A stretch of 64,000 nt of DNA from Streptomyces typhae (lineage in GTDB: Bacteria > Actinomycetota > Actinomycetes > Streptomycetales > Streptomycetaceae). Positions 45,970 to 55,381 of this stretch are shown piece after piece. The stretch's first letter is position 1, and the number at the start of each line of letters is the position of its first letter. The notes below the pieces were generated by a model that had not been told where the DNA came from, ran no database searches, and saw only the letters and a program-made list of their open reading frames with translations. The translations under genes were made by a program, and so were the position numbers. The stretch is from positions 38,569 through 102,568 of the forward strand of contig NZ_WPNZ01000035.1 in assembly GCF_009755605.1 (NCBI RefSeq), read 5' to 3'.

Positions 45970-47045
45970 CCCGCCACACCGGACCCGACGAGCACGACCA
46001 GGCCGTGCAGCAGTGGCTGTTCGGGCATCAGCACGCCCTGACCGACGCCTTGGACGGCCTCCTCGACACTGAGGCAGGCCTGCGCGAAATCCTCCTCCAC
46101 TCCCAGCACGACACCGCCACAGAACGCCTCGACACCGTCATCGACACCGAAGCCGGCCTCGCCGCCATCCTCCCCAACCCCCCCAACCCAACCCCGACAC
46201 CGGCCCCGCCCGCAGACACCCACCACACACCGCCACCCCAGCACAACGACCCCACGGACCCCCTCCACACCCTCAGCCCCGCAGAACGCATGGCACTGCG
46301 CAACCATCCCAATGTCAGAAAAGCCAGCCAACAGCTCACCCGCGCCTGGCACAGCACCGCTGGCCTTGCCCGCGCCCACGTCCGTTCCCTCGCTATCGAC
46401 CTCGCCCGGAAACTCGCCTACGACCTCGAACTCGCCCTCGCCCGCGCTCGCGCCCACGACCGCGCCCTCGACTTCGCCCGAGAGCTCGACTTCGTCCGCG
46501 CCCGCGTCCGCGCCCACGAAATCGTCCGTGCCCTCGGCCTCGACCCCGACCTCGCTCGTGCCCACGAGCTGGCAAGCGAACTCGCCCGCAACCTCGAACT
46601 CGATCATGCCCGCGCCCGCGAAATCAACAGCTACCTCGGCCTCACCCACACCCGCAGTCGCGACCTCGTCCGCGTCCTCGAACTCGCCCTCGACCTCGAC
46701 CACGACCGCGCACGCGCCCGCCTGCGCGCCCGCGAGCTCCTTATCGTCGTGCGTACAGCCGAGGTCGGGCGAGCCATCGGCGCGGCACTGCACAGGGAGC
46801 CCCTCGTACTCGACAAGTACGCGCTGCACGGCCTCCTGGACGACTTCACCGGCACCGACCTGAGCACCACCGACCTGACCGGAATCGACCTCAGCGGCAT
46901 CCGCTGGTCCGAACACACCACCCAGTGGCCGCCAACCATCGACATCGACAGCCTCAAGACCCGCTCCGACCAAACCCCGCCCAACAGCGGTACCTGGACC
47001 GTCCGGTCCGGCACCACGACCATCCGCGACCTCGCCGAACGATAA
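45966..47045 (+). CDS. repetitive alpha-helical protein coupled to the ECF sigma factor
   Basis: This 359-aa protein starts at GTG 45966, overlapping the sigma stop. Residues about 1-70 hold two related segments (DGLLDTEAGLREIL and TVIDTEAGLAAIL), and a Pro-rich linker follows. Residues ~115-265 are a long array of LAR/RAxDLA-type repeats (LARKLAYDLELALARARAHD). The C-terminus shows pentapeptide-like TDLSTTDLTGIDLSGI. Its position suggests regulation of the sigma factor or an effector role. No enzymatic motif is visible. Confidence 0.72.
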   Translation: MTRHTGPDEHDQAVQQWLFGHQHALTDALDGLLDTEAGLREILLHSQHDTATERLDTVIDTEAGLAAILPNPPNPTPTPAPPADTHHTPPPQHNDPTDPLHTLSPAERMALRNHPNVRKASQQLTRAWHSTAGLARAHVRSLAIDLARKLAYDLELALARARAHDRALDFARELDFVRARVRAHEIVRALGLDPDLARAHELASELARNLELDHARAREINSYLGLTHTRSRDLVRVLELALDLDHDRARARLRARELLIVVRTAEVGRAIGAALHREPLVLDKYALHGLLDDFTGTDLSTTDLTGIDLSGIRWSEHTTQWPPTIDIDSLKTRSDQTPPNSGTWTVRSGTTTIRDLAER

Positions 47046-47337
47046 GACGCACCAGAAGCCCACGAAGCCCAGACCACGACTGCTTGACGGGCTCGCCCCC
47101 ATGCGCGGACCGCCAGCCCAGGTCAGCGGCGGGCCAACATGAACAAGCAGCTGATCAGTGACACAAGACGCGTCGTCCACCTGGGAAAACGAGGGTGCGA
47201 TGACACAGGTGACACAGATCTGGCCAGGGCGGTCGCCCCAAGGGCGGTCGGCGCCCGCACCGGCAGGGAGCGGGCACCAGCCGACGGTGTGGTGGGTCGG
47301 TCTGCAAGCAGCGGCGGCGGGCGGGGAGGATACGCAG

Positions 47338-47898
47338 ATGAGTATCAGTCGTCCCCTGCTGCCCCAGCGCGAGGCCGCCGCCGCCTGCGGCGTGAGCCGC
47401 TCCATCATCCGGCGCCGCCGCGAAGCCGGCGAACTCCCCCACTCGGTCCTGGACGACGACCGCGGCTGGCTCATCCCCGTCGACGACCTCCTCGCCGCCG
47501 GGCTCCGCCTGAACGCCCCCGCACCACCCGACGACACCACCACCGGCGTCGGACAGGACCAGGCCCACGCCACCGGCACGGCCATGGCGGGCCCGGCCGG
47601 GGAGGCCGAGCTGCGCGCAGAGCTGGAACGGCTGCGCCACGAACACCAACTCCAGCTCGCCCACGCCGACCACGCCCTGGCCGAAGCCGAAGCCGGACAC
47701 CTGCGCAAGCGCCTGGACGAACGCGCCGCGCACATCGCCGACCTCCAGCAGGCCCTGGCCGCGCTCACGCCCGCACCGGAACGCCCCGCCATCCCCCAGC
47801 CCACCACCCCCGCCACAGCCCCGGCCGTGCCCGAACCCACCGCCAGTCAGCGCCAGGAGGGGTCCGGGCCGCGGCGCCGGTGGTGGCGCCGCGGCTGA
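47338..47898 (+). CDS. HTH protein with C-terminal coiled coil
   Basis: ATG 47338 after a GGGGAGG site starts a 186-aa protein. Residues ~8-55 form a MerR/excisionase-like HTH (REAAAACGVSRSIIRRRR, then a GWLIPVDDLLAAG wing). A coiled coil (AELRAELERLRHEHQLQLA through RKRLDERAAHIADLQQAL) and a basic WWRRG end follow. This layout is common among Streptomyces mobile-element regulators and may bind DNA as a dimer. The 3' end overlaps a convergent membrane gene by 52 bases. Confidence 0.7.
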   Translation: MSISRPLLPQREAAAACGVSRSIIRRRREAGELPHSVLDDDRGWLIPVDDLLAAGLRLNAPAPPDDTTTGVGQDQAHATGTAMAGPAGEAELRAELERLRHEHQLQLAHADHALAEAEAGHLRKRLDERAAHIADLQQALAALTPAPERPAIPQPTTPATAPAVPEPTASQRQEGSGPRRRWWRRG

Positions 47899-48230
47899 CC
47901 CTGTCCGTGTGCACCGGGCGTAACCCGGGCCCGGAGGCCGCCTTCCGCGCGAGGTGCCCGGTACGGCGCCCCGGTGTCCGTCCGCTGTGTGGTGAGGGAT
48001 GCCGCGCGGTCCTTCTTGTCCTCGCGCTCGACGTCCTTGATGCCGTCGGCGAGGTAGGACCCCACGACGATGGCCGCGGCCGCGGCGGAGACCGCCCACA
48101 TCAGCCGCTCCCCCTTCGACGTCTGCACCACGGCGCCCGGGACGGGCGCCGTCCAGCGGTAGACCAGGCAGCCCACGACAAGCGCGGCTATGACGACAAG
48201 ACTGGTGGACACATCCAGCGTTACGTTCAC
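47847..48230 (-). CDS. small membrane protein (127 aa)
   Basis: GTG 48230 starts VNVTLDVSTSLVVIAALVVG. Two membrane helices flank an extracellular loop (TAPVPGAVVQTSKGERL), and a charged segment (KDVEREDKKDR) follows. The last ~40 residues are low-complexity where the frame runs over the end of the convergent gene. Function is unknown. It may belong with plasmid spread-type membrane genes. Confidence 0.55.
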   Translation of the reverse strand: MNVTLDVSTSLVVIAALVVGCLVYRWTAPVPGAVVQTSKGERLMWAVSAAAAAIVVGSYLADGIKDVEREDKKDRAASLTTQRTDTGAPYRAPRAEGGLRARVTPGAHGQGQPRRHHRRRGPDPSWR

Positions 48231-48498
48231 TACTGGCCCCTTTGGGTCCGGGGGCCCGCCGCTGGGACTGGACATCTTCGAGGCGGGCCCCTGCTGCACC
48301 AGGCCCGCTCCGGGCCCGGCTCCTCACCCCTTCGCGGGGGAGAGCGGCCCCTCGACAGCAATGAAGGCCCAACTCCCCTTTGAAGAGAGGGAAGCGGGCC
48401 CAGGACCCGTATACACAAAAAATCGAGCACGTGGAACGATCTTCCAGGGTTTGGGATTTCCCACCACGCTTGTGAGTTTGTGAAATAAGTTGTTCTAT

Positions 48499-49138
48499 TC
48501 AACCCGGCTGGCCAGGGCCTTGCAGCCGCCACGCCTTTCGGCCAAAGCATGGACACATGCAAGCGAGCACACAGAGCGACGCAAGCGGAATGGACCTACT
48601 CGCAAGAGCCGGGGCGGCACCCGTCACGGGTGCCGCCCCGGCCTGACGGGTGCAGGCCGCCCAGTGCCCGGCCTCGGGCCGGTAATCGGTACGGGGGTTG
48701 CAGCCGGCCTCCAGGAGCACGGCCGCCTCCTGGCGGAGCTCCCCGGCCGTGGTGCGCTTGACCCCCAGGTCGGCCTCGATGTCGGCGAGTTGCACGACGT
48801 CGACGTCGTCCGCGCCGCCACCGGCGGCCACGATCAGGCGGGCGGCGCGGCGGGCGCGGCGCTCGGGCTGGCCCAGCTGCGCCCAGTCCTCCGCCTGCTG
48901 CGCGCGGGCCTCCAGGACGGCGGTGCGGTGACGGGTCTCCGCGCGGCGTTCCCGGAGCTCCTCCGCGTCAGCCTCCGCCCGCTCGGCGCCCCGCTCCGCC
49001 TGCGCCCGGCGCCGCTCCGCCTCCGCCCGCGCGGCGGCCGCCTCCGCCTTCTCCTCCGCCGGGGCGTCAACGGACTGGTTGTGGGCTGTGACCGCAGGAG
49101 TGGTGGCTGCGGGGGAGAAGAGCTGGGGTTTCGGTCAT
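48499..49138 (-). pseudogene. coiled-coil/HTH protein with frameshifted N-terminus (SpdB-like tail)
   Basis: Minus-strand sequence from about 49080 to 48640 encodes a clear coiled coil (EEKAEAAAARAEAERRRAQA) and a C-terminal winged-helix-like segment (VQLADIEADLGVKRTTAGEL, EAAVLLEAGCNPRTDYRPEAG). These match the tails of Streptomyces plasmid transfer proteins. No start lies in this frame. ATG 49138 opens MTETPALLP in another frame, and deleting one base of the five-G run 49111-49115 joins them. A palindromic hairpin (48611-48639) lies inside the 3' part, so the true stop may be earlier. Confidence 0.5.
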
Positions 49139-49409
49139 TCGCCGTGCCCCGTCGGCGCGGCTGACGGACGACAACTCCTGACAGCTCGTCAGCGGATGAG
49201 GTGGCGCGCCGTGGGATGCCCTGGCGGTTGGGGTGGCAAACGGGCTGGTCAAAGTTGTCTTGATATACGAAAAGTAATTTTACGTGCACTCTCCGTGTCC
49301 AGTTTGCTTCCTGGTGCACCGCGCCGCCCGGCTCGGCCGTGGTCCTGCGGTCGTGCCGGGTGGCGTACAGCCGTGACCTGCACGGCGACCTGAAACAAGG
49401 AGAGATCCT

Positions 49410-49875
49410 ATGCGACGCGCGTTCACCAAGACGGCCACCGCGGCTGCGGCCCTGCGCTCTGGCCCTGGTCGCTGCCCCGCACTCGCAGGCCGCCACCGCC
49501 GGCCAGCCGACGGCCCGCGCCGCCGCGGAAGCCCCGGCGTATTTCGTGATGACCGACATCACGCGCGAGGAGTTCGTCATCAAGCTGACGAAGGGCGACG
49601 ACATCAAGCACGCCCGGGACCTCATCAACGGCGACACCACCGACAAGCCCCACGTGTTCACGCGAATCGTCCACCGGCAGGCCGACTACAACCCGCGCTG
49701 GAGCTACAGCAACAACCCCGACAAGACCGAGTTCTTCAACGAAGCCCTCGAAGTCTGCGACGCGACCATCCCGTACGTCGAAGACAACCTCGACGAAGCC
49801 GGCGGCGCCTTCCTGCCCGGCAACTACTGGTGCGACTGGACCTCACGCCTGGTCCGGGAAATCCCCGCCCCGTAG
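49410..49875 (+). pseudogene. secreted BP74-like domain gene, frameshifted in the signal peptide
   Basis: An ACAAGGAGAG ribosome site precedes ATG 49410. The first 15 codons (MRRAFTKTATAAAAL) start a signal peptide. After one surplus base near 49455 the frame shifts and continues with ALALVAAPHSQA, a normal h-region and cleavage site. The mature domain then follows the BP74 N-terminal pattern: YFVMTDITREEFVIKLT, IKHARDLINGDTTDK, NPRWSYSNNPD and VEDNLDEAGGAFLPGN. The mature region is intact to the stop at 49875. It is either a pseudogene or a sequencing indel. Confidence 0.7.
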
Positions 49876-50123
49876 GTGACCGCGGGCTGATCCCGGTGCG
49901 GAGCCCCCTCGCGGCGCCCCTGGGCGGTTCGCTTGTGTGGGTGGTGACAGCGGGACCGCGCGGCAGGACGCTGCGCAGACAGCCTTTTAAGGGGCCGGGT
50001 GCGACAGCCTTTCAAGGGGCCGGGTGCGCAGCGCGTCCGGCCCCGCGCTGTGCCCGGCCCGGCCGCGCACAGCTGCCCCTGGTGGCAGGGGCCGCAGGGG
50101 TCGGCTTCTGCCACCGGCCGGTG

Positions 50124-50396
50124 CTAGACCTCGATGTAGGCGACGACGATGACGGTGCGCAGCGCGGTCACGAAGTACAGGACGCGTACCTGCTCAAGGT
50201 CGTCGGTGTACTGGCGCAGCCGGGGGTCAGTGGTGGTGCCGGAGAGTGGTGTGCCGACGTCGGGGTCGACGGAGATGACGACCAGGGCGCGGTCCAGGGC
50301 GTGAATCTCCGCCTCGCTGGTGACGGTCTCCAGCTGCCGGGCGGCGGTGTCGGAGAAGGCGATCTGTGCGCGGCGCGGGCCGTGCTTGGGTGCCAT
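50124..50396 (-). CDS. RelE/ParE-like toxin
   Basis: This 90-aa basic protein has the compact RelE-type order: helix (FSDTAARQLETVTSEAEIHAL), then strands ending in RVLYFVTALRTVIVVAYIEV. ATG 50396 overlaps the upstream stop (TGATG), the usual antitoxin-then-toxin order. The classic catalytic triad cannot be assigned with confidence. The product would be a ribosome-dependent RNase or gyrase inhibitor. Confidence 0.7.
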   Translation of the reverse strand: MAPKHGPRRAQIAFSDTAARQLETVTSEAEIHALDRALVVISVDPDVGTPLSGTTTDPRLRQYTDDLEQVRVLYFVTALRTVIVVAYIEV

Positions 50397-50644
50397 CAGG
50401 CGACGGCCGACCGCTGGGCTGCGAGGCGGGCCAGGTGCTGCTCGCGCAGGTCCTCCCACGGAGTGCACTCCTCCACCGCGGGCAGCCCGTTGGCAGCGAT
50501 GTCCTCCAGGACAGCGGCGTACCGCTCCGCGTCCGCGCGAGTCCTGGCCGCGAACTTGCGCAGCTCCTCCGCAGCCGCGGGTGCCAGCTGCTGCCGCACA
50601 GCGGCGCCAGAGGTGGTGTCGGCGGGAAGCGGCTGCTCACTCAT
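50396..50644 (-). CDS. antitoxin partner of the RelE-like toxin
   Basis: ATG 50644 encodes 82 residues with a disordered start and one long helix (APAAAEELRKFAARTRADAERYAAVL), followed by WEDLREQHLARLAAQR. The size, acidity and one-base overlap with the toxin start fit an antitoxin. Its DNA-binding fold is unclear. Confidence 0.6.
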   Translation of the reverse strand: MSEQPLPADTTSGAAVRQQLAPAAAEELRKFAARTRADAERYAAVLEDIAANGLPAVEECTPWEDLREQHLARLAAQRSAVA

Positions 50645-50802
50645 CTGGGGCTCCACAGGGCGTGACTGCTGACGTCCCGTCCACGGTATCGGCCGCCCGC
50701 AGGCGTGGGGAGCTCCCCGCACGAACCGAGTCAGCCGCGTGCACGTGTGGGCGCCGCCGCCCGTCGACAGAGACAACGGTCGGTTTTGGCTTTTCGGTGT
50801 GG

Positions 50803-50845
50803 CTGAGCGCTCCATCTGGCACCGATCGCCAGATAGAACGCTCAG
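50803..50845. repeat. inverted pair of iteron-like sites
   Basis: CTGAGCGCTCCATCTGGC (50803-50820) is an imperfect inverse of CGCCAGATAGAACGCTCAG (50827-50845). The latter recurs exactly at 52609-52627, beyond the IS5 element. Confidence 0.65.
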
Positions 50846-51032
50846 GACTCCAAGTACCGGCGCCCCCTAGACATCGGGACCGCGTCGTCTCGATCGCGTC
50901 CGCGACCTCGCGGCCCTCGTTCGCCTCGCCGAAGACCGCTTAGCCGTAGCAGCTCCAAAGGCCCGGCCAGAGCCTGTGGGAGGTGACTTTCCGTCTGGCC
51001 TGCCCGTACTCCGCCAGGCGAGTTCGTACGGC

Positions 51033-52165
51033 ACTAAGAGGTCGTTTTCCTCTATCATGCGGTGATATCACCTCGTTTGCTCAGGGTGATGGTCTGGTAC
51101 TGGTGGGACTCTCGGGCTGACTGTGCTGGTCGGGCCGGATGGTGTGGTGGCTGCGACAGGAGCTGTCTTGCGCCTGTCCCATTCCAGGACGCCCACTTCT
51201 GTTCCGTGCTCCCGAGAGGCCGGACACACGCCTGGGCGCACGCCCCCGGCCCGCGGTATGCCCAGGGCATGGCCGACCGCCGTGCGTATCCGAGTGATCT
51301 GTCCGATGCCCGCTGGGAGCTGATCGAGCCGGTGCTGTCCGCCTGGCGCTTCGAGCGCCGCGGCCGGGCCCTGGACTTCGGCCGCCCGCCCCGGCACGAC
51401 CTGCGCGAGATCATGAACGCGATCCTGTATGTGGACCGCACGGGCTGTCAGTGGGCCTATCTCCCGCACGACTTCCCGCCGCACCAGAGCGTCTACGGCT
51501 ACTTCGCCAAGTGGCAGAAGGACGGCATCTTCGCCCAGCTCAACGGGCTGCTGCGGGAACTGGTGCGCCAGCAGGAAGGCCGCGCCAAGCACCCGTCGGC
51601 GTGCGTCATCGACGCGCAGAGCATCAAGACTTCCACCAGTGTCCCCGCCCGCAGCCAGGGCATCGACGCGGGCAAAAAGATCGTGGGCCGCAAGCGCAGC
51701 ATCATCACCGACACCCTCGGCCTGCTGCTGGCGGCCCTGGTCACCGCGGCCGGCGTCCAGGACTCCACCGCCGGCCGCACCCTCCTCGAGCAGGCCGCCG
51801 CCGACCACCCCAGCCTGCGCAAGGTGTGGGTCGACGGCGGCTACCGCAAGCACTTCATCGACCACGCCGCCACCCTCGGCATCGACCTCGAAATCGTCCA
51901 ACGCACCCCCGGAAGCAGGGGCTTCACCCCGATCCCGAAACGCTGGGCGGTCGAGCGGACCTACGGCTGGCTGATGCTGCACCGCCGCCTGGCCCGCGAC
52001 TACGAAGCCCTCCCGGCCCGCTCCGAAGCCATGATCCAACTGGCCATGACTGACCTCATGGCCCGCCGCCTCACCGGTGAGAACACCATCTCCTGGCGCG
52101 CCCCGGCATCGACACATCAAAGCCGCATTCAGGGATGAAACAACAGGATGAAACGACCCCTAAGT
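51033..52165 (+). mobile_element. IS5-family insertion sequence
   Basis: A transposase gene is bracketed by imperfect inverted repeats: CTAAGAGGTCGTTT (from 51034) and, on the other strand at the right end, CTTAGGGGTCGTTT (to 52164). A CGGC tetranucleotide directly flanks both sides (51029-51032 and 52166-52169), consistent with a 4-bp target duplication. The 235 bases before the transposase start are unusually long for this family. Confidence 0.8.
51269..52138 (+). CDS. IS5-family DDE transposase
   Basis: This 289-aa transposase starts at ATG 51269 (MADRRAYPSDLSDARWELIE). It has a typical N-terminal DUF4096-like domain (NAILYVDRTGCQWAYLPHDFPP). The DDE residues are D in CVIDAQSIKTS, D in VWVDGGYRKHF and E in KRWAVERTYGWL. 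The gene is undamaged, so the element may be active. A related element starts at 63871. Confidence 0.93.
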   Translation: MADRRAYPSDLSDARWELIEPVLSAWRFERRGRALDFGRPPRHDLREIMNAILYVDRTGCQWAYLPHDFPPHQSVYGYFAKWQKDGIFAQLNGLLRELVRQQEGRAKHPSACVIDAQSIKTSTSVPARSQGIDAGKKIVGRKRSIITDTLGLLLAALVTAAGVQDSTAGRTLLEQAAADHPSLRKVWVDGGYRKHFIDHAATLGIDLEIVQRTPGSRGFTPIPKRWAVERTYGWLMLHRRLARDYEALPARSEAMIQLAMTDLMARRLTGENTISWRAPASTHQSRIQG

Positions 52166-52206
52166 CGGCGAGACACAGATTCGCGCAGGAGCGGGCAGAG
52201 CGGGGC

Positions 52207-52416
52207 CTACTGCGACGCTTCCGGGCCTAGAAGCGCTTTGAGATCTTCAGCCAGCTTGACCGCTTCCTTGGCGACCACGACATGTGTGCCATCTTCCGAC
52301 GGCACGCCCCCGATCACCATGTTTGAGAGGTCAAGTGCTTTGGTGACCGGCTGACCGGTACTGATGTCCGTGGTGGTGTCCCCGACGGAGTTGACTCCGT
52401 ACTTACTTCCAACCAT
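52207..52416 (-). CDS. small hypothetical protein (69 aa)
   Basis: ATG 52416 follows a GGAAGGG site with good spacing. The product (MVGSKYGVNSVGDTTTDIST, later VVVAKEAVKLAEDLKALLG) is acidic with a C-terminal helix. No family is known. It lies just right of the IS element. Confidence 0.55.
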   Translation of the reverse strand: MVGSKYGVNSVGDTTTDISTGQPVTKALDLSNMVIGGVPSEDGTHVVVAKEAVKLAEDLKALLGPEASQ

Positions 52417-52608
52417 TTCAATTCCCTTCCGGGTCGGCTTGTCCCAAGTCCCAGGAGGCGGGAAACCCGCTCTCTCCCGGCTCAGGCACAGGTCCCATCA
52501 AAGGCACCGGCCTCAGCTCCCGCTCCTGACCACGCCGATGATCACTTGTATGGCGGCACACGAAGCCTGGAGCCCATAGGCGCCCGGCGGCAGCTGCTCT
52601 CATTCAGG

Positions 52609-52669
52609 CGCCAGATAGAACGCTCAGCGCCGACAAGTAGAGCACTCATCCGCCAAGTACAGCGCTCAG
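52609..52669 (+). repeat. three iteron-like direct repeats
   Basis: CGCCAGATAGAACGCTCAG (52609), CGACAAGTAGAGCACTCAT (52631) and CGCCAAGTACAGCGCTCAG (52651) are 19-mers at 20-22-base spacing, so on one face of the helix. They lie downstream of tpg2. Confidence 0.7.
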
Positions 52670-52707
52670 CCACATTCGGTTCGCAGCATGAATGAGACTC
52701 CGAAATT

Positions 52708-53262
52708 TCAGTAGTCGAGATCCAGGTAGTCGATGTCGTTGATTTCGACGTCGGAGAGTCCCAGCGCGCGGCTTCCACTGTCCTGGAAGTACACGTCTTT
52801 CAATCCTTCGGCGATGATCCCACGCATCTGCTGGTCGCTGGCCCCCGCGTCGCGGGCGTCGAACAGGCGCTGCGCGTAGGGCGGGGGAAGGTGGATGGTC
52901 AGGCGGCGGAAGCGTCCGTCATCGGTCGTGCCGACCGGTGCGGTGTAGCCGAAGCGGGCCCTCGTCTCCACCGTGATCCCGCCGGTGGCGGCAGCCCGGC
53001 GCTGCCGCTGCTTGCGCACTTGCGGCTGCCACCGCTGCCGTACCGCGTCATCGATCTTCGCGGCGACGTCGGCGCGCGCCTTGCGGGCGCCGCGGCGGTA
53101 GCGGTTGACCGAGTCTGCGGTGACACCGAGCTCGGCCGCGACGGCGCGGGCGCTGCCCAGCTGCTTGAGCAGGTAGTTGATGCGGCCCTTGAGGGTCTTG
53201 GGCGGCTCCCGGGTGAACCCCTCGCGGTCGGCGCGTTCGATGGCGTCGTCGATCTCGCCCAC
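52708..53262 (-). CDS. tpg: telomere terminal protein Tpg (copy 2, divergent)
   Basis: This second terminal protein has 184 aa, aligning in length and order with copy 1 but clearly diverged. The HTH is VAAELGVTADSVNRYRRG, the core RARFGYTAPVGTTDD keeps the Thr pair (Thr113, matching Thr114 of the canonical protein), and the end is DVEINDIDYLDLDY. GTG 53262 lies four bases after the tap2 stop. Divergence suggests that it serves a different telomere type from copy 1. Confidence 0.93.
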   Translation of the reverse strand: MGEIDDAIERADREGFTREPPKTLKGRINYLLKQLGSARAVAAELGVTADSVNRYRRGARKARADVAAKIDDAVRQRWQPQVRKQRQRRAAATGGITVETRARFGYTAPVGTTDDGRFRRLTIHLPPPYAQRLFDARDAGASDQQMRGIIAEGLKDVYFQDSGSRALGLSDVEINDIDYLDLDY

Positions 53263-53266
53263 GGCC

Positions 53267-55381
53267 CTACTCCCCTTCGTCCAGGACTGCGTCGCCGCCC
53301 TTGATGTGGCGGGCCGGGTTCAGGCCCTTCTCCATCAGGTCGACCGCCCACAGCAGCGACTGCACGCCCTCCAGCTTCGCCAGGCCGGGCGTGGGCCCGA
53401 GCCGGAACCCGCCGGGCTGCGGCTTGCCGGACTCCGCGTACGGCAGGAACGCCAGCGGGCTCTCCCCCGGTGAGGGGTAGACGACGCAGTCGGACAGCAC
53501 CGCGAGGGGGTACAGGCCCGTCATCGCCGCCATCTTGAGCAGCTTGCGGTGCATGTTCACCCGTGCCTTGGCGATGACCGCGGCGCGGATGTCCGGGCGC
53601 CACGTCGGGCGCTCCAAGGCCGGCCACCGCTCGCCCTGTTTGTAGGACTTGCCCTGCGGGCGCTCGCGCAGCTTCCCCACCCCGCCCTTGACCGTCGCTT
53701 TGATGGCCGCCAGGACGGCCGCCATCGCCGGGTCGGCGTCCTTGTGCCGCTCCATCGCCGCCAAGAACTCGGTGTCGGACAGGTCCCGCGAGACGCCGAG
53801 GTCGGCCAAGGTGTCGACGTACGCGGTCTTCAGCCGGTCGTGCCACGGGTCCAGGTACGCGCCGGTCTCACGGCGCAGATAGCCCTCCAGCGGGTGCACG
53901 TCGTAGCCCAGCTCCTGGGCGTAGGCGACGGTGTGCGTCTGGTACCAGGCCGGGCCCGTCGGACGCTCCCCGGTCGGCGTGAACGGGCTGGGCAGGCGCG
54001 GGTCCAGCTCGATATGGGACAGGTCGACCAGCCAACTCCCGGGAATCTTCGGGTTGAAGGTCGGGCCGGTGAAGTAGTCCGGGGCGGACAGACCCACGGT
54101 GAGCCGCGCGGCGGCCGCGAGGAAGGCCGTGTTCAGGTCCAGGCCCACCGCGAACGGCAGCATGCACTCCTCGTCCGTGAGCAGGTCCACCGGCCGCACC
54201 CACTGGTACGCCTCCTCGTTGAGGAACCCGCCCGTCCACCCGGAGTTCACGACAACGGGGTGTTCGGCAGTGGCTTCCGGCGGCGCCGGGTCCACCGGCT
54301 GCGTGCCCAGAGAGCCCGGGTTGTGGCCCGAAATCCAGTTGCCGGTCTGCGGGTCGCGCTCGGGCTTGGTCGGCGGGCGCAGCGCCGTCATCAACTCCAG
54401 CCCGGAGACGGCCGTGGAGCCGCGCGGAGTGATGACGCGGGTCGCGTAGATACCCAGCACGCGGGCGATATCAGCCGCCCCCATCTCGGCAACGCCGGGC
54501 CAGGATCGCCCGTCGAGGGCGTCCCAGGACAGGATCGCCAGCTGCACGCACTGGCGGTCACGGCCCTGCGCCTTGCGGTAGATCCGCGCCCACGGGCCGA
54601 AACCCCGCTGCGTCAGCTGCCACTTCGCCTTCACCACCTGCCTGACCACCGGGTGGTCCTCGGGCAGGCGCAGGGAGCGGCGCTGCTCGTGACCCTCCAG
54701 GCGCTCCGGCAGCCCCAGCTTCACTGCGGCCGCGGCGGTGAGCACGACCAGCGGGTCGGCATCCTTGCCGTACCGGTGCAGCTTCGCCGCACCCAGGCCG
54801 GACTCACGCAGCGTCCACTCCACCAACTCCGGGACCGTGGCCGCCGGACAGTCGAGCACGATGCCGTCGATGCCGTACGCCGACCCGTCACCGTCCAGAA
54901 CGGCGAGCGGACCGTGCGGGAACCGCGGATCGGCGGCGGGCGCGACGGCTTTCCGCGCGGCCGGACGCCCCGACGAGCCCGCCGGGCGGCGGGCAGGAGC
55001 AGCGGGTACCTCCACCGGCACGTCGGGCACGGCTGCCGACCTCGCGGGAGTGGCCGGGACCGCGAACGCCTGCGGCGCGACTGGCTGCGGCACAACGGCC
55101 GGGACCGGGGCCGGGGCCGCGGGAGCTCCCTGCGCCGGATACCGCGCCGCCCACCCCTTCAACAGCCGCTGGTACGCCTCCAGACGCGGCGGCTTCGGCT
55201 CGGAACGGCCGTTCTCCCAGTTCTTCACCGTCTGAGTGGTGCTCCTCAGAGCCTTGGCGAGGCGAGCCTGGGTGATGCCCGCGGCCTCCCGCAGGCGCGC
55301 GCGCTCGACCGGGGGCGGGAGCTGCGGCTCCTCCTCCAGCAGTGCATCGACGGACGCGAACAGATCCTCTTCGGACGCCAT
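53267..55381 (-). CDS. tap: telomere-associated protein Tap (copy 2, divergent)
   Basis: ATG 55381 starts a 704-aa Tap. The N-terminal XRE HTH (ITQARLAKALRSTTQTVKNW, residues ~35-60) precedes an Ala/Pro-rich linker and the conserved body (QRGFGPWARIYRKAQGRDRQ, WRPDIRAAVIAKARVNMHRK). It is shorter than copy 1 mainly in the linker. It is followed at once by tpg2, and no part seems broken. Tap proteins recognise their own telomere sequence, so two Taps imply two telomere specificities or replicon fusion. Confidence 0.93.
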   Translation of the reverse strand: MASEEDLFASVDALLEEEPQLPPPVERARLREAAGITQARLAKALRSTTQTVKNWENGRSEPKPPRLEAYQRLLKGWAARYPAQGAPAAPAPVPAVVPQPVAPQAFAVPATPARSAAVPDVPVEVPAAPARRPAGSSGRPAARKAVAPAADPRFPHGPLAVLDGDGSAYGIDGIVLDCPAATVPELVEWTLRESGLGAAKLHRYGKDADPLVVLTAAAAVKLGLPERLEGHEQRRSLRLPEDHPVVRQVVKAKWQLTQRGFGPWARIYRKAQGRDRQCVQLAILSWDALDGRSWPGVAEMGAADIARVLGIYATRVITPRGSTAVSGLELMTALRPPTKPERDPQTGNWISGHNPGSLGTQPVDPAPPEATAEHPVVVNSGWTGGFLNEEAYQWVRPVDLLTDEECMLPFAVGLDLNTAFLAAAARLTVGLSAPDYFTGPTFNPKIPGSWLVDLSHIELDPRLPSPFTPTGERPTGPAWYQTHTVAYAQELGYDVHPLEGYLRRETGAYLDPWHDRLKTAYVDTLADLGVSRDLSDTEFLAAMERHKDADPAMAAVLAAIKATVKGGVGKLRERPQGKSYKQGERWPALERPTWRPDIRAAVIAKARVNMHRKLLKMAAMTGLYPLAVLSDCVVYPSPGESPLAFLPYAESGKPQPGGFRLGPTPGLAKLEGVQSLLWAVDLMEKGLNPARHIKGGDAVLDEGE

